A stretch of 57,618 bases of DNA from Hydrogenophaga sp. A37. Its GTDB lineage: Bacteria; Pseudomonadota; Gammaproteobacteria; Burkholderiales; Burkholderiaceae_C. Shown here piece by piece: positions 1-9,053 of this stretch. Where the stretch lies: NCBI RefSeq assembly GCF_002001205.1, contig NZ_MUNZ01000124.1, positions 1-57,618 of the forward strand, written 5' to 3'. Each line of letters opens with the position of its first letter. The first letter of the stretch is position 1. A program made the translations under genes and the position numbers. Under the pieces are notes generated by a model that saw nothing but the letters and a program-made list of their open reading frames with translations, was not told the origin of the DNA and did no database searches.

Positions 1-11
1 GCACAAGGCGG

Positions 12-47
12 AAAAAGAAAAAGCCGCCGGGGAAACCGGGCGGCTTT
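12..47 (-). terminator. Rho-independent terminator downstream of bcp
   Basis: A perfect 9-bp stem (AAAGCCGCC, 20-28, pairing with GGCGGCTTT, 39-47) closes a GC-rich loop. Read on the minus strand it is followed by a T-rich run (complement of 12-22), as expected for an intrinsic terminator. It lies about 120 bp past the bcp stop codon, so it could end that transcript. Nothing else was seen in 48-167. Confidence 0.6.
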
Positions 48-167
48 GCGGGCTGCAGGGGATGAAGTTGGGGGTTGGAGCGAAGGGGCTTCCCTGGGTC
101 ATGAATTCATTATGCACGACTCACTGAGACCCTTCTCTCCAGCCTCTTCAGGCCGAAGGCTCTCGCG

Positions 168-644
168 TCAAGCGGCCTTTTTGAGTGCCTTGACGGCTTT
201 GAGGACTTCTTCCACATGACCGGGCACTTTCAGGCCGCGCCACTCTTGCTTGAGCACGCCGTCAGCACCGATCAAGAAGGTGCTGCGCTCGATGCCCTTC
301 ACCTTTTTGCCGTACATGATCTTGTTCTTGACCACGCCAAACATGTGACACATTTTTTCTTCTGTGTCGGCGATCAGCTCGAAGGGAAGTTCCAGTTTGG
401 TCTTGAAGTCGTCGTGCGACTTCATGTTGTCTCTTGAGACCCCAAAGACATGGGCTCCAGCTTTGACGAAGTCTTTGTACTTGTCGCGGAACTGCATGGC
501 TTCGGTGGTGCAGCCAGGGGTGTTGTCCTTCGGGTAGAAGTACAACACCACCGTTTGGCCGACATGCGACTGGTTGCTGACCTTGATGCCGCCGGTGGCC
601 AGGGACTCAAATTCGGGAATGGGTTTATTGACAACGACTGCCAT
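168..644 (-). CDS. bcp: Thioredoxin-dependent peroxiredoxin (Bcp/PrxQ family)
   Basis: 158 aa. A cytosolic peroxiredoxin that reduces H2O2 and organic peroxides using thioredoxin. The peroxidatic cysteine is Cys45 in the motif TPGCTTEA, in the usual PrxQ position. The resolving cysteine that E. coli Bcp has five residues later is absent (Met50); the only other cysteine is Cys99. The enzyme may therefore use Cys99, or work as a 1-Cys type. An open frame continues 49 codons upstream, but MAVVVNKPIPEF at 644 is the natural family N-terminus. The gene follows the Mth938-like gene on the same strand after 181 bp. That gap holds a -10-like TAAAAT (minus strand, 757-752) without a convincing -35 box. 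Confidence 0.93.
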   Translation of the reverse strand: MAVVVNKPIPEFESLATGGIKVSNQSHVGQTVVLYFYPKDNTPGCTTEAMQFRDKYKDFVKAGAHVFGVSRDNMKSHDDFKTKLELPFELIADTEEKMCHMFGVVKNKIMYGKKVKGIERSTFLIGADGVLKQEWRGLKVPGHVEEVLKAVKALKKAA

Positions 645-825
645 GCTGCGTGGACCCCTGACGTAGGTTGGTGGAGATGCGTTGGTTTTCTGTTGCCCAT
701 GACTCCCAGAGCAACGGCTGCTCTCGGGCAGCTGGAAGAAAACAATCGGGTATTTTACCCCGAACGGCTGTCCCGGTCTGGCGTTTCCCAAAAGCCTTTT
801 TCTCGCATCGGATGGGTCGACCGGT

Positions 826-1218
826 TCAGGTCTTTTCTCCGGCCTCGATCAGCAGCGCCGCAATCACCCGGCGACCTTCGCCCGCCAGGATGTTGTAGGT
901 CCTGCAAGCGGCAGCGGTGTCCATGGTCTCGACGCCGATGCGACTGTCCGTCAGGTGTTGGATCAGTGCTGGATGGACAAATCGCAACCGCCGTCCGCTG
1001 CCCAAAAGCACCAGTTCTGGAGGTGGCGCGCCATCCTCAAGCAGTTTGTCGAAGTCTGTGATCGACAGGCTCTCGAAACGGCTCACGCCCCAGGCGCGCA
1101 ACGTGCCGGATGCGCTCAGGACAAGGCTGTCCGTGTGGCGCTGCCCGTTCACCGCGATCCATCCATCACCGTAGGCAGTGACCGAGAGCGCATCGGGTTT
1201 GTCGGCGTGCAGTTTCAT
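826..1218 (-). CDS. Mth938-like domain protein (DUF498 family)
   Basis: 130 aa, a small soluble protein of the Mth938/Xcc1710-like fold, related to mitochondrial complex I assembly factor NDUFAF3. The core 'LVLLGSGRRLRFVHP' at about residues 70-85 is typical of the family. No catalytic residues are known for the family and the bacterial role is undefined. I chose Met at 1218 (MKLHADKPD) over a start 63 nt upstream because homologues begin close to this point. It is divergent from the aminotransferase gene across about 155 bp that should hold both promoters. Family assignment is by pattern recognition. Confidence 0.8.
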   Translation of the reverse strand: MKLHADKPDALSVTAYGDGWIAVNGQRHTDSLVLSASGTLRAWGVSRFESLSITDFDKLLEDGAPPPELVLLGSGRRLRFVHPALIQHLTDSRIGVETMDTAAACRTYNILAGEGRRVIAALLIEAGEKT

Positions 1219-1373
1219 GGGTGGGCGGTGTGCGATGCAAGGGTCAGGCGAGCAGCGGAAGCGCTGTCGAACTGTGGTCAAATTGCAGGTTTTCCCTTGG
1301 GTAGGCTTCGTAATATAGCGCCCTGAGTGATGCCCCCGATCCCATGTGTCCGTCTGACTCCCCCGGAGGGAAA

Positions 1374-2600
1374 TTGAAAACCATCCACAAATCCGCCAAG
1401 CTGGCCAATGTGCTTTACGACGTGCGAGGTCCGATCGTCGAGGCGGCCAAGCAGATGGAAGACGAAGGTCAGAAGATCATCAAGCTGAACATTGGCAATC
1501 TGGCACCGTTCGGGTTTGACGCGCCGGAAGAGATCCAGCAGGACATGATCCGCAACCTGCCGGAGTCGTCGGGCTATTCCGACAGCAAGGGGATTTTTGC
1601 GGCACGCAAGGCGGTGATGCATTACAGCCAGCAGCAGGGCGTGGCGGGCGTCTCGCTGGACGACATCTACCTCGGGAATGGCGCGAGCGAGCTGATCGTG
1701 ATGGCGGCCAATGCCCTGCTCGATGACGGGGACGAAATGCTGGTGCCCTCACCCGACTACCCGTTGTGGACCGCTGCAACCAGCCTGTCGGGTGGCAAGC
1801 CGGTGCACTACCGTTGCGATGAGGCCAACGGCTGGATGCCTGACCTGGATGACATCCGAGCCAAGATCACCTCAAACACCAAGGGCTTGGTGGTGATCAA
1901 CCCCAACAATCCCACTGGCGCGCTCTACAGCGATGAACTGCTGTCCGGCCTGGTGCAGATTGCGCGCGATCACGGGTTGGTTTTGCTGGCTGACGAGGTG
2001 TACGACAAGGTGTTGTACGAGGGCGAAAAACACACTGCCATGGCCAGCTTGTCGACCGATGTGCTGACTTTGACTTTCAACTCCCTGTCGAAGGCTTACA
2101 GGGCCTGCGGCTACCGCGCCGGGTGGATGGTGATTTCGGGCGACAAGTCCTGTGCCAAGGACTACATCGAAGGCCTGAACATGCTGGCCAACCTCAAGCT
2201 GGGCTCCAACGTGCCCGGGCAGTGGGCGATTCAGACGGCGCTCGGTGGCTACCAAAGCATCAACGACCTGGTCAAGGAAGGCGGGCGCTTGCGCCGGCAA
2301 CGCGACCTCGCCTACGAGCTGATCACGGCCATTCCCGGCGTGACCTGTGTCAAACCCAAGGCCGCCCTGTATATGTTCCCGCGCCTGGACCCGTTGATGT
2401 ATCCGATCCCGGACGACCGGCAGTTTTTCATGGAAGTGCTGCGCGCCACCCGGGTGATGCTGGTGCAGGGCACAGGCTTCAACTACCCCGACCAACAGCA
2501 CTTCCGCATCGTGTTTCTGCCACACGAGGACGATTTGCGCGAAGCCGTCGGACGTCTGGCGAAATTCCTGGAAGGCTGGCGCAAACGCCACGGCACCTGA
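1374..2600 (+). CDS. alaA: PLP-dependent aminotransferase, AlaA-type (glutamate-pyruvate)
   Basis: 408 aa from the preferred start. A fold-type I aminotransferase very close to E. coli AlaA along its whole length, for example the substrate-site segment INPNNPTGA and the PLP lysine in SLSKAYRACGYRAGW (Lys240 in this numbering). It should interconvert pyruvate/glutamate and alanine/2-oxoglutarate in the cytoplasm. Start choice: an ATG at 1344 is in frame, but a TTG at 1374 is preceded by GGAGG (1365-1369) at correct spacing and yields MKTIHKSAKLANV, which matches the family N-terminus. It lies 116 bp upstream of hom on the same strand, with no terminator seen between them, so co-transcription is plausible. 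Confidence 0.9.
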   Translation: MKTIHKSAKLANVLYDVRGPIVEAAKQMEDEGQKIIKLNIGNLAPFGFDAPEEIQQDMIRNLPESSGYSDSKGIFAARKAVMHYSQQQGVAGVSLDDIYLGNGASELIVMAANALLDDGDEMLVPSPDYPLWTAATSLSGGKPVHYRCDEANGWMPDLDDIRAKITSNTKGLVVINPNNPTGALYSDELLSGLVQIARDHGLVLLADEVYDKVLYEGEKHTAMASLSTDVLTLTFNSLSKAYRACGYRAGWMVISGDKSCAKDYIEGLNMLANLKLGSNVPGQWAIQTALGGYQSINDLVKEGGRLRRQRDLAYELITAIPGVTCVKPKAALYMFPRLDPLMYPIPDDRQFFMEVLRATRVMLVQGTGFNYPDQQHFRIVFLPHEDDLREAVGRLAKFLEGWRKRHGT

Positions 2601-2716
2601 CACGGACATCAAAGCTGGCTGTCGATGTCATCAATGGCATGGCGGCGAGCCGATAGCATGAAACTCCCTGGGGGGATGTGATTTTCCCCTCTGTTTTTGA
2701 GCGAATGAGACAAAGC

Positions 2717-4039
2717 ATGAAACCGATTCAAGTAGGCCTGCTGGGCATAGGCACTGTGGGCAGCGGCACGTTCAACGTGCTTCAGCGCAACCAGGAAGAA
2801 ATCAAGCGCCGGGCCGGCCGCGGTATCGAAATCACCATGGTGGCCGACCTTGACGTGGCGCGAGCCCAGGACATCGTCGGTCCGAACGTGACGGTGGTGA
2901 ACGACGCGCGCGCTGTGATCGCCAACCCTGAAATCGACATCGTGATCGAGCTCATTGGCGGTTACGGCATCGCCAAGGCCCTGGTGCTCGAAGCGATCGC
3001 GGCTGGCAAACACGTGGTCACCGCCAACAAGGCATTGCTCGCGGTGCACGGCACCGAAATCTTTGCCGCGGCCTCGGCCAAGGGCGTGATGGTGGCGTTT
3101 GAAGCGGCGGTGGCCGGTGGCATCCCCATCATCAAGGCGCTGCGCGAAGGCCTGACGGCCAACAGCATCCAGTGGATCGCCGGCATCATCAACGGCACCA
3201 CCAATTTCATCCTGTCCGAGATGCGTGACAAGGGTCTGGATTTCGACGTCGTGCTGAAAGAAGCGCAACGCCTGGGCTATGCCGAGGCCGACCCGACCTT
3301 TGACATCGAAGGCGTGGACGCGGCCCACAAGGCCACGCTGATGAGCGCCATCGCCTTCGGCATTCCGGTGCAGTTCGACAAGGCCTACGTGGAAGGCATC
3401 ACGAAGCTGGGTGCCGCCGACATCAAATACGCCGAGCAACTGGGCTACCGCATCAAGCTCTTGGGCATCACCAAACGAACCAACAAGGGCATCGAACTGC
3501 GCGTGCACCCCAGCCTGGTGCCGGCCAAACGCCTGATCGCCAACGTCGAAGGCGCGATGAACGCCGTGATGGTGCAGGGCGATGCTGTGGGCACCACGCT
3601 GTACTACGGCAAGGGCGCTGGCAGCGAGCCCACCGCCTCGGCCGTGATTGCTGATCTGGTGGACATCACCCGCCTGCACACCGCCGACCCGCTGCACCGC
3701 GTGCCGCACCTGGCCTTCCAGCCCGATGCGATGAGCGATCTGGCCGTCTTGCCCATGAGCGACGTGGTGACCAGCTACTACCTGCGCTTGCGCGTCGCCG
3801 ATGAAGCTGGCGTGTTGGCCCAAGTGACGGGCTTGCTGGCCACCGCCGGTGTCAGCATCGACGCGGTGCTGCAGCGCGAGGCCGACGAAGTGGGCGGCGA
3901 GGGCGCCACGTCCACCGACCTGATCATCCTCACGCACGACACTCGCGAAGGCACCATGAATGGCGTGCTTGCGCAGATTCAGGCGCTGCCGACCGTGTTG
4001 GCGCCCATCACGCGGATCCGAAAAGAAGAGTTGAATTGA
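2717..4039 (+). CDS. hom: Homoserine dehydrogenase
   Basis: 440 aa, usual length for the monofunctional enzyme. It reduces aspartate semialdehyde to homoserine with NAD(P)H, the branch point to threonine and methionine. The N-terminal dinucleotide motif GLLGIGTVGSG is at about residues 7-17. The central catalytic domain includes GIINGTTNFIL and the Asp-rich segment near 'ADPTFDIEGVDAAHK'. The C-terminal 80 or so residues look like an ACT regulatory domain (YYLRLRVADEAGVLAQV), so feedback by threonine is expected. Start at 2717 (MKPIQVGLLG) was chosen over an in-frame ATG at 2678 that would add 13 atypical residues. thrC follows, separated by a palindromic repeat. Confidence 0.96.
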   Translation: MKPIQVGLLGIGTVGSGTFNVLQRNQEEIKRRAGRGIEITMVADLDVARAQDIVGPNVTVVNDARAVIANPEIDIVIELIGGYGIAKALVLEAIAAGKHVVTANKALLAVHGTEIFAAASAKGVMVAFEAAVAGGIPIIKALREGLTANSIQWIAGIINGTTNFILSEMRDKGLDFDVVLKEAQRLGYAEADPTFDIEGVDAAHKATLMSAIAFGIPVQFDKAYVEGITKLGAADIKYAEQLGYRIKLLGITKRTNKGIELRVHPSLVPAKRLIANVEGAMNAVMVQGDAVGTTLYYGKGAGSEPTASAVIADLVDITRLHTADPLHRVPHLAFQPDAMSDLAVLPMSDVVTSYYLRLRVADEAGVLAQVTGLLATAGVSIDAVLQREADEVGGEGATSTDLIILTHDTREGTMNGVLAQIQALPTVLAPITRIRKEELN

Positions 4040-4040
4040 A

Positions 4041-4118
4041 CCCCCGCGTCGCCTGCGGCGCCACCCCCAGGGGGCAATGCCTGTGGCCCGGCGGAGCCGG
4101 TTCCACGGCATTCTGGGA
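4041..4118 (+). repeat. GC-rich palindromic intergenic repeat, copy 1 (hom-thrC)
   Basis: Starts with CCCCGCGTCGCC, has a CACCCCCAGGGGG core, then a CCCGGCGGAGCCGG inverted segment. The layout resembles the copies at 34161 and 55921 (in the latter on the opposite strand) but the sequence is more diverged. It fills most of the 129 bp between hom and thrC and could form RNA hairpins in the shared transcript. Confidence 0.55.
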
Positions 4119-4168
4119 ACGCACCCTCTGTGGCGATGCGTTTCAGTTGATGAATCTGGAACACTGAC

Positions 4169-5608
4169 ATGCTGTACCTCTCCACCCGCGGCCACGCTGA
4201 CCGCAAACACTTCTGCGAAATCCTGCTCGAGGGCCTGGCGCCCGATGGCGGCTTGTTTCTGCCCGAGCGCTATCCGCAGGTCGAGGCGGACACGCTGACG
4301 CGCTGGCGTGGAGTGTTCAACGGCGGTGCGCCCGGTGGTTACGCCGCGCTCGCGTTTGAAATCCTGTCGCTCTACATCGACGACATTCCCGCTGCCGACC
4401 TGAAGGCGCTGTGCGAGAAGACCTACACCCAAGCGGTGTACGGCACGGCGGCCATCGTGCCGTTGAAGCAGCTGGAAGGCGGTTTCTACCTGGAGGCCCT
4501 GTCCAACGGCCCCACGCTGGCGTTCAAGGACATGGCCATGCAGTTGCTGGGCAACCTGTTCGAGTACGAGCTGGCACGTCGCGGCGAAGAGCTCAACATC
4601 CTGGGCGCGACGTCGGGTGACACCGGCAGCGCGGCCGAATACGCGATGCGCGGCAAAAAGGGCGTGCGCGTCTTCATGCTCAGCCCGCACGGCCGCATGA
4701 GCCCGTTCCAGCAGGCGCAGATGTTCAGCCTGATGGACGAGAACATCCACAACATCGCCGTTGAAGGCGTGTTCGACGACTGCCAGGACATCGTCAAGAA
4801 CGTCAGCAACGATCTGGCGTTCAAGCGCAAGTACAAGATCGGCACCGTCAATTCGATCAACTGGGCGCGCTTGCTGGCGCAAGTCGTTTACTACTTCGCT
4901 GGTTATTTTCAAGCCACGACAGACAACGATCAGAAGGTCAGCTTCACCGTGCCCAGCGGCAATTTCGGCAACATCTGTGCCGGTCATGTGGCCCGCCAGA
5001 TGGGCCTGCCGATCGAGCGCCTGGTGGCGGCCACCAACGAAAACGATGTGCTCGACGAATTCTTCCGCACCGGTATCTACCGGGTGCGCGGCAGTTCGGA
5101 CACCTACGAGACCTCCAGTCCTTCGATGGACATTTCCAAGGCCAGCAACTTCGAGCGCTTTGTGTTCGACCTGCTGGGTCGCGACGGCGAGCGCACGAAG
5201 AATCTGTTCGACGACGAGCTGCGCCTGCACGGCCGCTTTGACCTCGGCGCTGATCCGCTGTTCGCGCACGCCGCGGCGATGTACGGTTTTGCCAGTGGCA
5301 AGAGCACGCATGGCAACCGCCTCGCCACGATCAAGGAAACCTTCGAACGCTTCGACGTGATGATCGACACCCACACTGCCGATGGGGTGAAGGTGGCGCG
5401 CGAGCTGCGCCATCCCGGGGAGATCATGGTCGTGCTGGAAACGGCGCTGCCCATCAAGTTCGCCGACTCCATCCGCGAAGCGTTGGGGCGCGATCCGCAC
5501 CGGCCGGCCCAATTCGAGGGCATCGAAGCCCTGCCCAAGCGAGTGAGGGTGATGCAGGCCGACACGGTCGAGGTCAAGCGCTACATCATCGACCATTGCC
5601 CGGTGTGA
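4169..5608 (+). CDS. thrC: Threonine synthase
   Basis: 479 aa. A PLP enzyme that converts O-phosphohomoserine to threonine. The N-terminus MLYLSTRGHADRKHF is characteristic. The PLP lysine is Lys120 in the motif PTLAFKDMAMQ, and the phosphate-binding segment GATSGDTGSAA follows. Length and sequence fit the long proteobacterial thrC class. It completes the threonine pathway with hom directly upstream. The next gene, mobB, starts 19 bp after the stop, so the molybdopterin genes may be transcribed with it. Confidence 0.96.
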   Translation: MLYLSTRGHADRKHFCEILLEGLAPDGGLFLPERYPQVEADTLTRWRGVFNGGAPGGYAALAFEILSLYIDDIPAADLKALCEKTYTQAVYGTAAIVPLKQLEGGFYLEALSNGPTLAFKDMAMQLLGNLFEYELARRGEELNILGATSGDTGSAAEYAMRGKKGVRVFMLSPHGRMSPFQQAQMFSLMDENIHNIAVEGVFDDCQDIVKNVSNDLAFKRKYKIGTVNSINWARLLAQVVYYFAGYFQATTDNDQKVSFTVPSGNFGNICAGHVARQMGLPIERLVAATNENDVLDEFFRTGIYRVRGSSDTYETSSPSMDISKASNFERFVFDLLGRDGERTKNLFDDELRLHGRFDLGADPLFAHAAAMYGFASGKSTHGNRLATIKETFERFDVMIDTHTADGVKVARELRHPGEIMVVLETALPIKFADSIREALGRDPHRPAQFEGIEALPKRVRVMQADTVEVKRYIIDHCPV

Positions 5609-5627
5609 ACACCGGAGAGGCTCGCAC

Positions 5628-6161
5628 ATGAAGGTCGTTGGCTTCGCCGGTTTTTCGGGCTCGGGCAAGACCACGCTGGTGGAACAGCTGATCCCCGCGT
5701 TCAAACTGCGTGGCCTTCGCGTGTCGGTGGTCAAGCACGCTCACCACAAGTTCGATATTGACCACCCTGGCAAAGACACCTGGCGCCACCGGGAGGCCGG
5801 AGCCTTTGAGGTGGTGGTGGCGTCGGCGAGGCGGCTCGTGCTGATGCGCGAGTTCGAACGCGCCACCGAGTTGAGCGTGCACCACCTGCTGGCTGAGCTG
5901 TATGCCGGTGTGGACTGGGTGCTGGTAGAAGGCTTCAAGGACAGCGATCTGCAGAAGATCGAGGTCTGGCGCGCCGCCAGCGCCAAGCCCGCCCGCTACC
6001 CCGACGATCCGTTCATCGTGGCCATTGCCACCGACCGCCCCGAGCAGTTGCCTGAGGCGACCCAACGGCCGGTGCTGGATTTGAACAATGCCGACGCCCT
6101 GGCTGGCTGGCTGGTCGACAATGGGGAGCGTTTCGACTACAACCCCGACGCCTATCTCTGA
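5628..6161 (+). CDS. mobB: Molybdopterin-guanine dinucleotide biosynthesis adaptor MobB
   Basis: 177 aa. A GTP-binding accessory protein for conversion of Mo-molybdopterin to its guanine dinucleotide form, working with MobA (not in the window). The P-loop GFSGSGKTT is at residues 8-16, followed by KHAHH and DTWRHREAGA typical of MobB. A ribosome-binding site GGAGAGG precedes the ATG. It is the first gene of a compact run mobB-moeA-moaD-moaE devoted to molybdenum cofactor. Confidence 0.93.
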   Translation: MKVVGFAGFSGSGKTTLVEQLIPAFKLRGLRVSVVKHAHHKFDIDHPGKDTWRHREAGAFEVVVASARRLVLMREFERATELSVHHLLAELYAGVDWVLVEGFKDSDLQKIEVWRAASAKPARYPDDPFIVAIATDRPEQLPEATQRPVLDLNNADALAGWLVDNGERFDYNPDAYL

Positions 6162-6195
6162 CAACGCTGTTGCGGAGCATCTCTTTCAACCGGAC

Positions 6196-7476
6196 ATGAC
6201 CGCTGCACCCCATCCCCCACGTGTTCCCCTGATGTCGCTGGACAGCGCGCTGTCCGATGTGCTCGGTCGCGTGACGCCGCTGTCGCGAACCGAGTCGGTG
6301 GCCACCTTCGATGCCGACCACCGCGTGCTCGCCACCGACCTCGTGTCTGCGCTGCACGTGCCGCCGCAGGACAACTCGTCGATGGACGGCTACGCCGTGC
6401 GTGTGGCCGACGTGACCGAAAAGGGGGGGGTGCTGAATGTCAGTCAGCGCATCCCAGCGGGTCATGTGGCCCTGCCGCTGCAAGCCGGCACCTGTGCCCG
6501 CATCTTCACCGGTGCGAGCGTGCCTCCCGGCGCGGATGCCATCGTGATGCAGGAAGACACGCGCGAGGTGGGCGGCGACTTGCACGCGGTGCACATCGAC
6601 GCCGTGCCCGCACCCGGCCAGTGGGTGCGTCGCGCGGGCGAGGATGTGGCGCGTGGCGCCGTGGTGCTGCTTCGCGGCACCCGGCTGTCGCCCGCCAGCC
6701 TGGGCCTGGCCGCGGGCATCGGCATGGCGCGCTTGAGCGTGATGGCCCGGCCGCGCGTTGCCCTGTTTTCCACTGGTGATGAACTCGTGATGCCCGGTGA
6801 GGTGGCGCCCGAGGCGATGAAACCCGGCGCCATCTACAACTCCAACCGCTTTTTTCTGCGATCCCTGTTGCTGCGCCTGGGGTGCGAGGTGAGCGACCTG
6901 GGCATCGTGCCGGACCAACGGGCGCTCACGCTCTTCGCCCTCAAGACCGCCGCCGATCACCACGACCTCATCCTCACCAGCGGCGGTGTCTCAGTGGGAG
7001 AGGAAGACCACATCAAGCCTGCGGTGCAGCAGTTGGGCAGCCTGGACCTGTGGCAGATCGCCATGAAGCCGGGCAAGCCGTTCGCCTATGGCACGGTGCG
7101 GCGTGATGGCGGCGCGGGCACCGACGCAGCCCAGCCTTGCCACTTCATCGGCCTGCCGGGCAACCCGGTGTCCAGCTTCGTCACCTTCCTGCTGCTGGTG
7201 CGGCCCTTCCTGTTGAAGTTGCAGGGCGCGCCGGTGCCAGCCTTGCAGCCGGTCATGTTGCCCGCCCACTTCGACTTGCCGCGCGCCGATAAGCGCCGTG
7301 AATTCCTGCGCGTGCGCCGCAACGCCGCCGGTGGCCTGGACCTGTTTCCCAACCAGAGCTCGGGCGTGCTGACCTCGGCGGTCTGGGGCGACGGTTTGGT
7401 GGACAACCCGGCCGGCAGCACCATTGCCCACGGTGACCCCGTGGCCTACCTCTCTTTCGCGGACCTGCTCGCATGA
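6196..7476 (+). CDS. moeA: Molybdopterin molybdenumtransferase MoeA
   Basis: 426 aa from the start at 6196. MoeA inserts molybdate into adenylylated molybdopterin. Recognisable segments are DNSSMDGYAVR near residue 60, FTGASVPPGADAIVMQED, STGDELV, the TSGGVSVGEEDH motif and GLPGNPVSSFVTF. An in-frame ATG at 6088 would overlap mobB by 74 bp and add unrelated residues, so it was rejected. The stop codon overlaps the moaD start by 4 nt (ATGA). Confidence 0.95.
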   Translation: MTAAPHPPRVPLMSLDSALSDVLGRVTPLSRTESVATFDADHRVLATDLVSALHVPPQDNSSMDGYAVRVADVTEKGGVLNVSQRIPAGHVALPLQAGTCARIFTGASVPPGADAIVMQEDTREVGGDLHAVHIDAVPAPGQWVRRAGEDVARGAVVLLRGTRLSPASLGLAAGIGMARLSVMARPRVALFSTGDELVMPGEVAPEAMKPGAIYNSNRFFLRSLLLRLGCEVSDLGIVPDQRALTLFALKTAADHHDLILTSGGVSVGEEDHIKPAVQQLGSLDLWQIAMKPGKPFAYGTVRRDGGAGTDAAQPCHFIGLPGNPVSSFVTFLLLVRPFLLKLQGAPVPALQPVMLPAHFDLPRADKRREFLRVRRNAAGGLDLFPNQSSGVLTSAVWGDGLVDNPAGSTIAHGDPVAYLSFADLLA

Positions 7477-7724
7477 AAGTCAACCTGCGTTATTTCGCCT
7501 CCATCCGCGAGGCCATCGGGACCGGCAGTGAATCACTGGACACGGGGGCCACGACGCTGACCGCGCTGCGCGACGAGCTCATCGCCCGGGGTGGCGCCCA
7601 CGCCGACGCCCTGGCGCGCGGGCGTGCGGTGCGCGTGTCGCTGAACCAGACCATGGCCGACGAATCGGCGGCGCTGGTCGACGGCGCCGAGGTGGCCTTT
7701 TTCCCCCCCGTGACCGGAGGCTGA
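7473..7724 (+). CDS. moaD: Molybdopterin synthase small subunit MoaD
   Basis: 83 aa, ubiquitin-like sulfur carrier that donates sulfur to precursor Z within molybdopterin synthase. It ends in the diagnostic Gly-Gly (PPVTGG), which is activated and thiocarboxylated. It overlaps moeA by 4 nt and is followed 2 bp later by moaE, its catalytic partner, so stoichiometric translation is likely. Confidence 0.95.
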   Translation: MKVNLRYFASIREAIGTGSESLDTGATTLTALRDELIARGGAHADALARGRAVRVSLNQTMADESAALVDGAEVAFFPPVTGG

Positions 7725-7726
7725 AC

Positions 7727-8200
7727 ATGAACGCCCGCGTCAGCATCCAGACCGAAGACTTCGACCTGTCCGCAGAAGTCGCCAGGCTGCGCGCGGACGA
7801 GAAGGGGGTTGGCGCCATCTGCTCCTTCGTGGGCACCGTGCGAGACCGCAACGACGGACAGAGCGTCAGCACCATGGAGCTGGAGCACTACCCGGGCATG
7901 ACGGAGAAGAGCATCGAAGCCATGATCGACGAAGCCTTCAAGCGCTTCGACATCTTCGGCGCGCGGGTGATCCACCGCGTGGGTCTGTTGCAGCCGCTGG
8001 ATCAGATCGTGCTGGTTACCGTGACCTCGGCGCACCGGGGTGAGAGCTTCCAGGCCTGCGAATTCCTGATGGACTACCTCAAGACCCAGGCGCCATTCTG
8101 GAAGAAGGAACAGACGCCCGAAGGCGCGCGCTGGGTCGATGCGCGCGTCAGTGACGATGCGGCGCTCGCCAAGTGGGGCATTCAAAGTCAGAACGTCTGA
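7727..8200 (+). CDS. moaE: Molybdopterin synthase catalytic subunit MoaE
   Basis: 157 aa. Converts precursor Z to molybdopterin together with MoaD. The family motif GAICSFVGTVRD lies near residues 27-38, and the lysine-rich active-site segment 'APFWKKE' lies near residue 125. Length is normal. Placed immediately after moaD; the next gene, a GNAT acetyltransferase, begins 10 bp downstream and is probably co-transcribed. Confidence 0.95.
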   Translation: MNARVSIQTEDFDLSAEVARLRADEKGVGAICSFVGTVRDRNDGQSVSTMELEHYPGMTEKSIEAMIDEAFKRFDIFGARVIHRVGLLQPLDQIVLVTVTSAHRGESFQACEFLMDYLKTQAPFWKKEQTPEGARWVDARVSDDAALAKWGIQSQNV

Positions 8201-8210
8201 GGCGTTGCCG

Positions 8211-8972
8211 ATGACGGTCCAGACCTTGAACGCCGCCGACATCGCCTCCATCGAGCGCGCCACGCTGACGGCGGTGGCGCCCGAGCGCATCGAATCCATC
8301 GACGCTTGGCTGCTGCCCATGGACCACGGCACGGTGGGCCGCGCGCACAGCGCCGTGCCGCTGCACCATGGTTTGCACGCCACAGCCTTGATAGACGAGA
8401 TCGCGCAACGCTACCGAGGCGCTGGTCTGCGACCGGTGTTTCGCCTGCCGGACGTCCCGTCGTTCGAACCCTGGTGGCCGGCGCTGGCGGCGCGGGGGTT
8501 TCAGCGCAGGCAGCCGACGCTGACCCAAATCGGCACGGTGGACGGTCTGCTGAACCTGGCCCGCGACGCCGAGGGCGTGTCGCTGGACCCGCGCCCCGAC
8601 GAAGCCTGGATGGCGATGTTTCTGGGGGAAGGGCTGGACCCGGTGGACGGCGCGAGCCGCTCCAAGGCGCTGTCACGTGCCGAGGGCACGATGTTCGCCA
8701 GCCTGCGCGAAGGCGGGCAGACCCTGGCTTGCGGCGCGGCCAGCTTCACTGAGGGCTGGCTGAGCATGCACGGCCTGCGCACGGCGGCTGGCCAGCGCGG
8801 GCGGGGGCTGGCGGGCCGGTTGATCCGCGGCATGGCGCAGGAGGCGCAGCAGCGGGGAATTGCCCGCGTCTTCCTTCAGGTCGACGGGGCCAACGCGCCG
8901 GCGCTCGCTCTGTACCGGCGGGCTGGCATGGTCACCGCTTGGTCCTACGCCTACTGGCGCGCTGCTGCGTAA
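8211..8972 (+). CDS. GNAT family N-acetyltransferase
   Basis: 253 aa. The C-terminal half carries the GNAT acetyl-CoA binding signature (RGRGLAGRLIRGMAQEA) and the closing 'NAPALALYRRAGM' helix-strand typical of GCN5-like enzymes. The N-terminal half (about residues 1-120) is a degenerate GNAT-like or extra domain. The substrate cannot be read from sequence. The start at 8211 lies 10 bp after moaE; a longer in-frame start inside moaE was rejected because it overlaps a well-conserved C-terminus. Whether it is linked to molybdenum metabolism or is simply a passenger is unknown. Confidence 0.8.
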   Translation: MTVQTLNAADIASIERATLTAVAPERIESIDAWLLPMDHGTVGRAHSAVPLHHGLHATALIDEIAQRYRGAGLRPVFRLPDVPSFEPWWPALAARGFQRRQPTLTQIGTVDGLLNLARDAEGVSLDPRPDEAWMAMFLGEGLDPVDGASRSKALSRAEGTMFASLREGGQTLACGAASFTEGWLSMHGLRTAAGQRGRGLAGRLIRGMAQEAQQRGIARVFLQVDGANAPALALYRRAGMVTAWSYAYWRAAA

Positions 8973-9053
8973 AAAGGGCACTTGCGCCGTTGTAGGCGCT
9001 GGAGAGGGCATCGCGCACGCTGTTGACGCAGGTCAAACGCCACGTCAAAGCGC

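Noticed and set aside
2609..5734. Open frame of over 1000 codons on the minus strand across hom and thrC
   Set aside because: It is the antisense shadow of two well-conserved enzymes in a GC-rich genome; its protein is His/Gln/Arg-rich without any recognisable domain.
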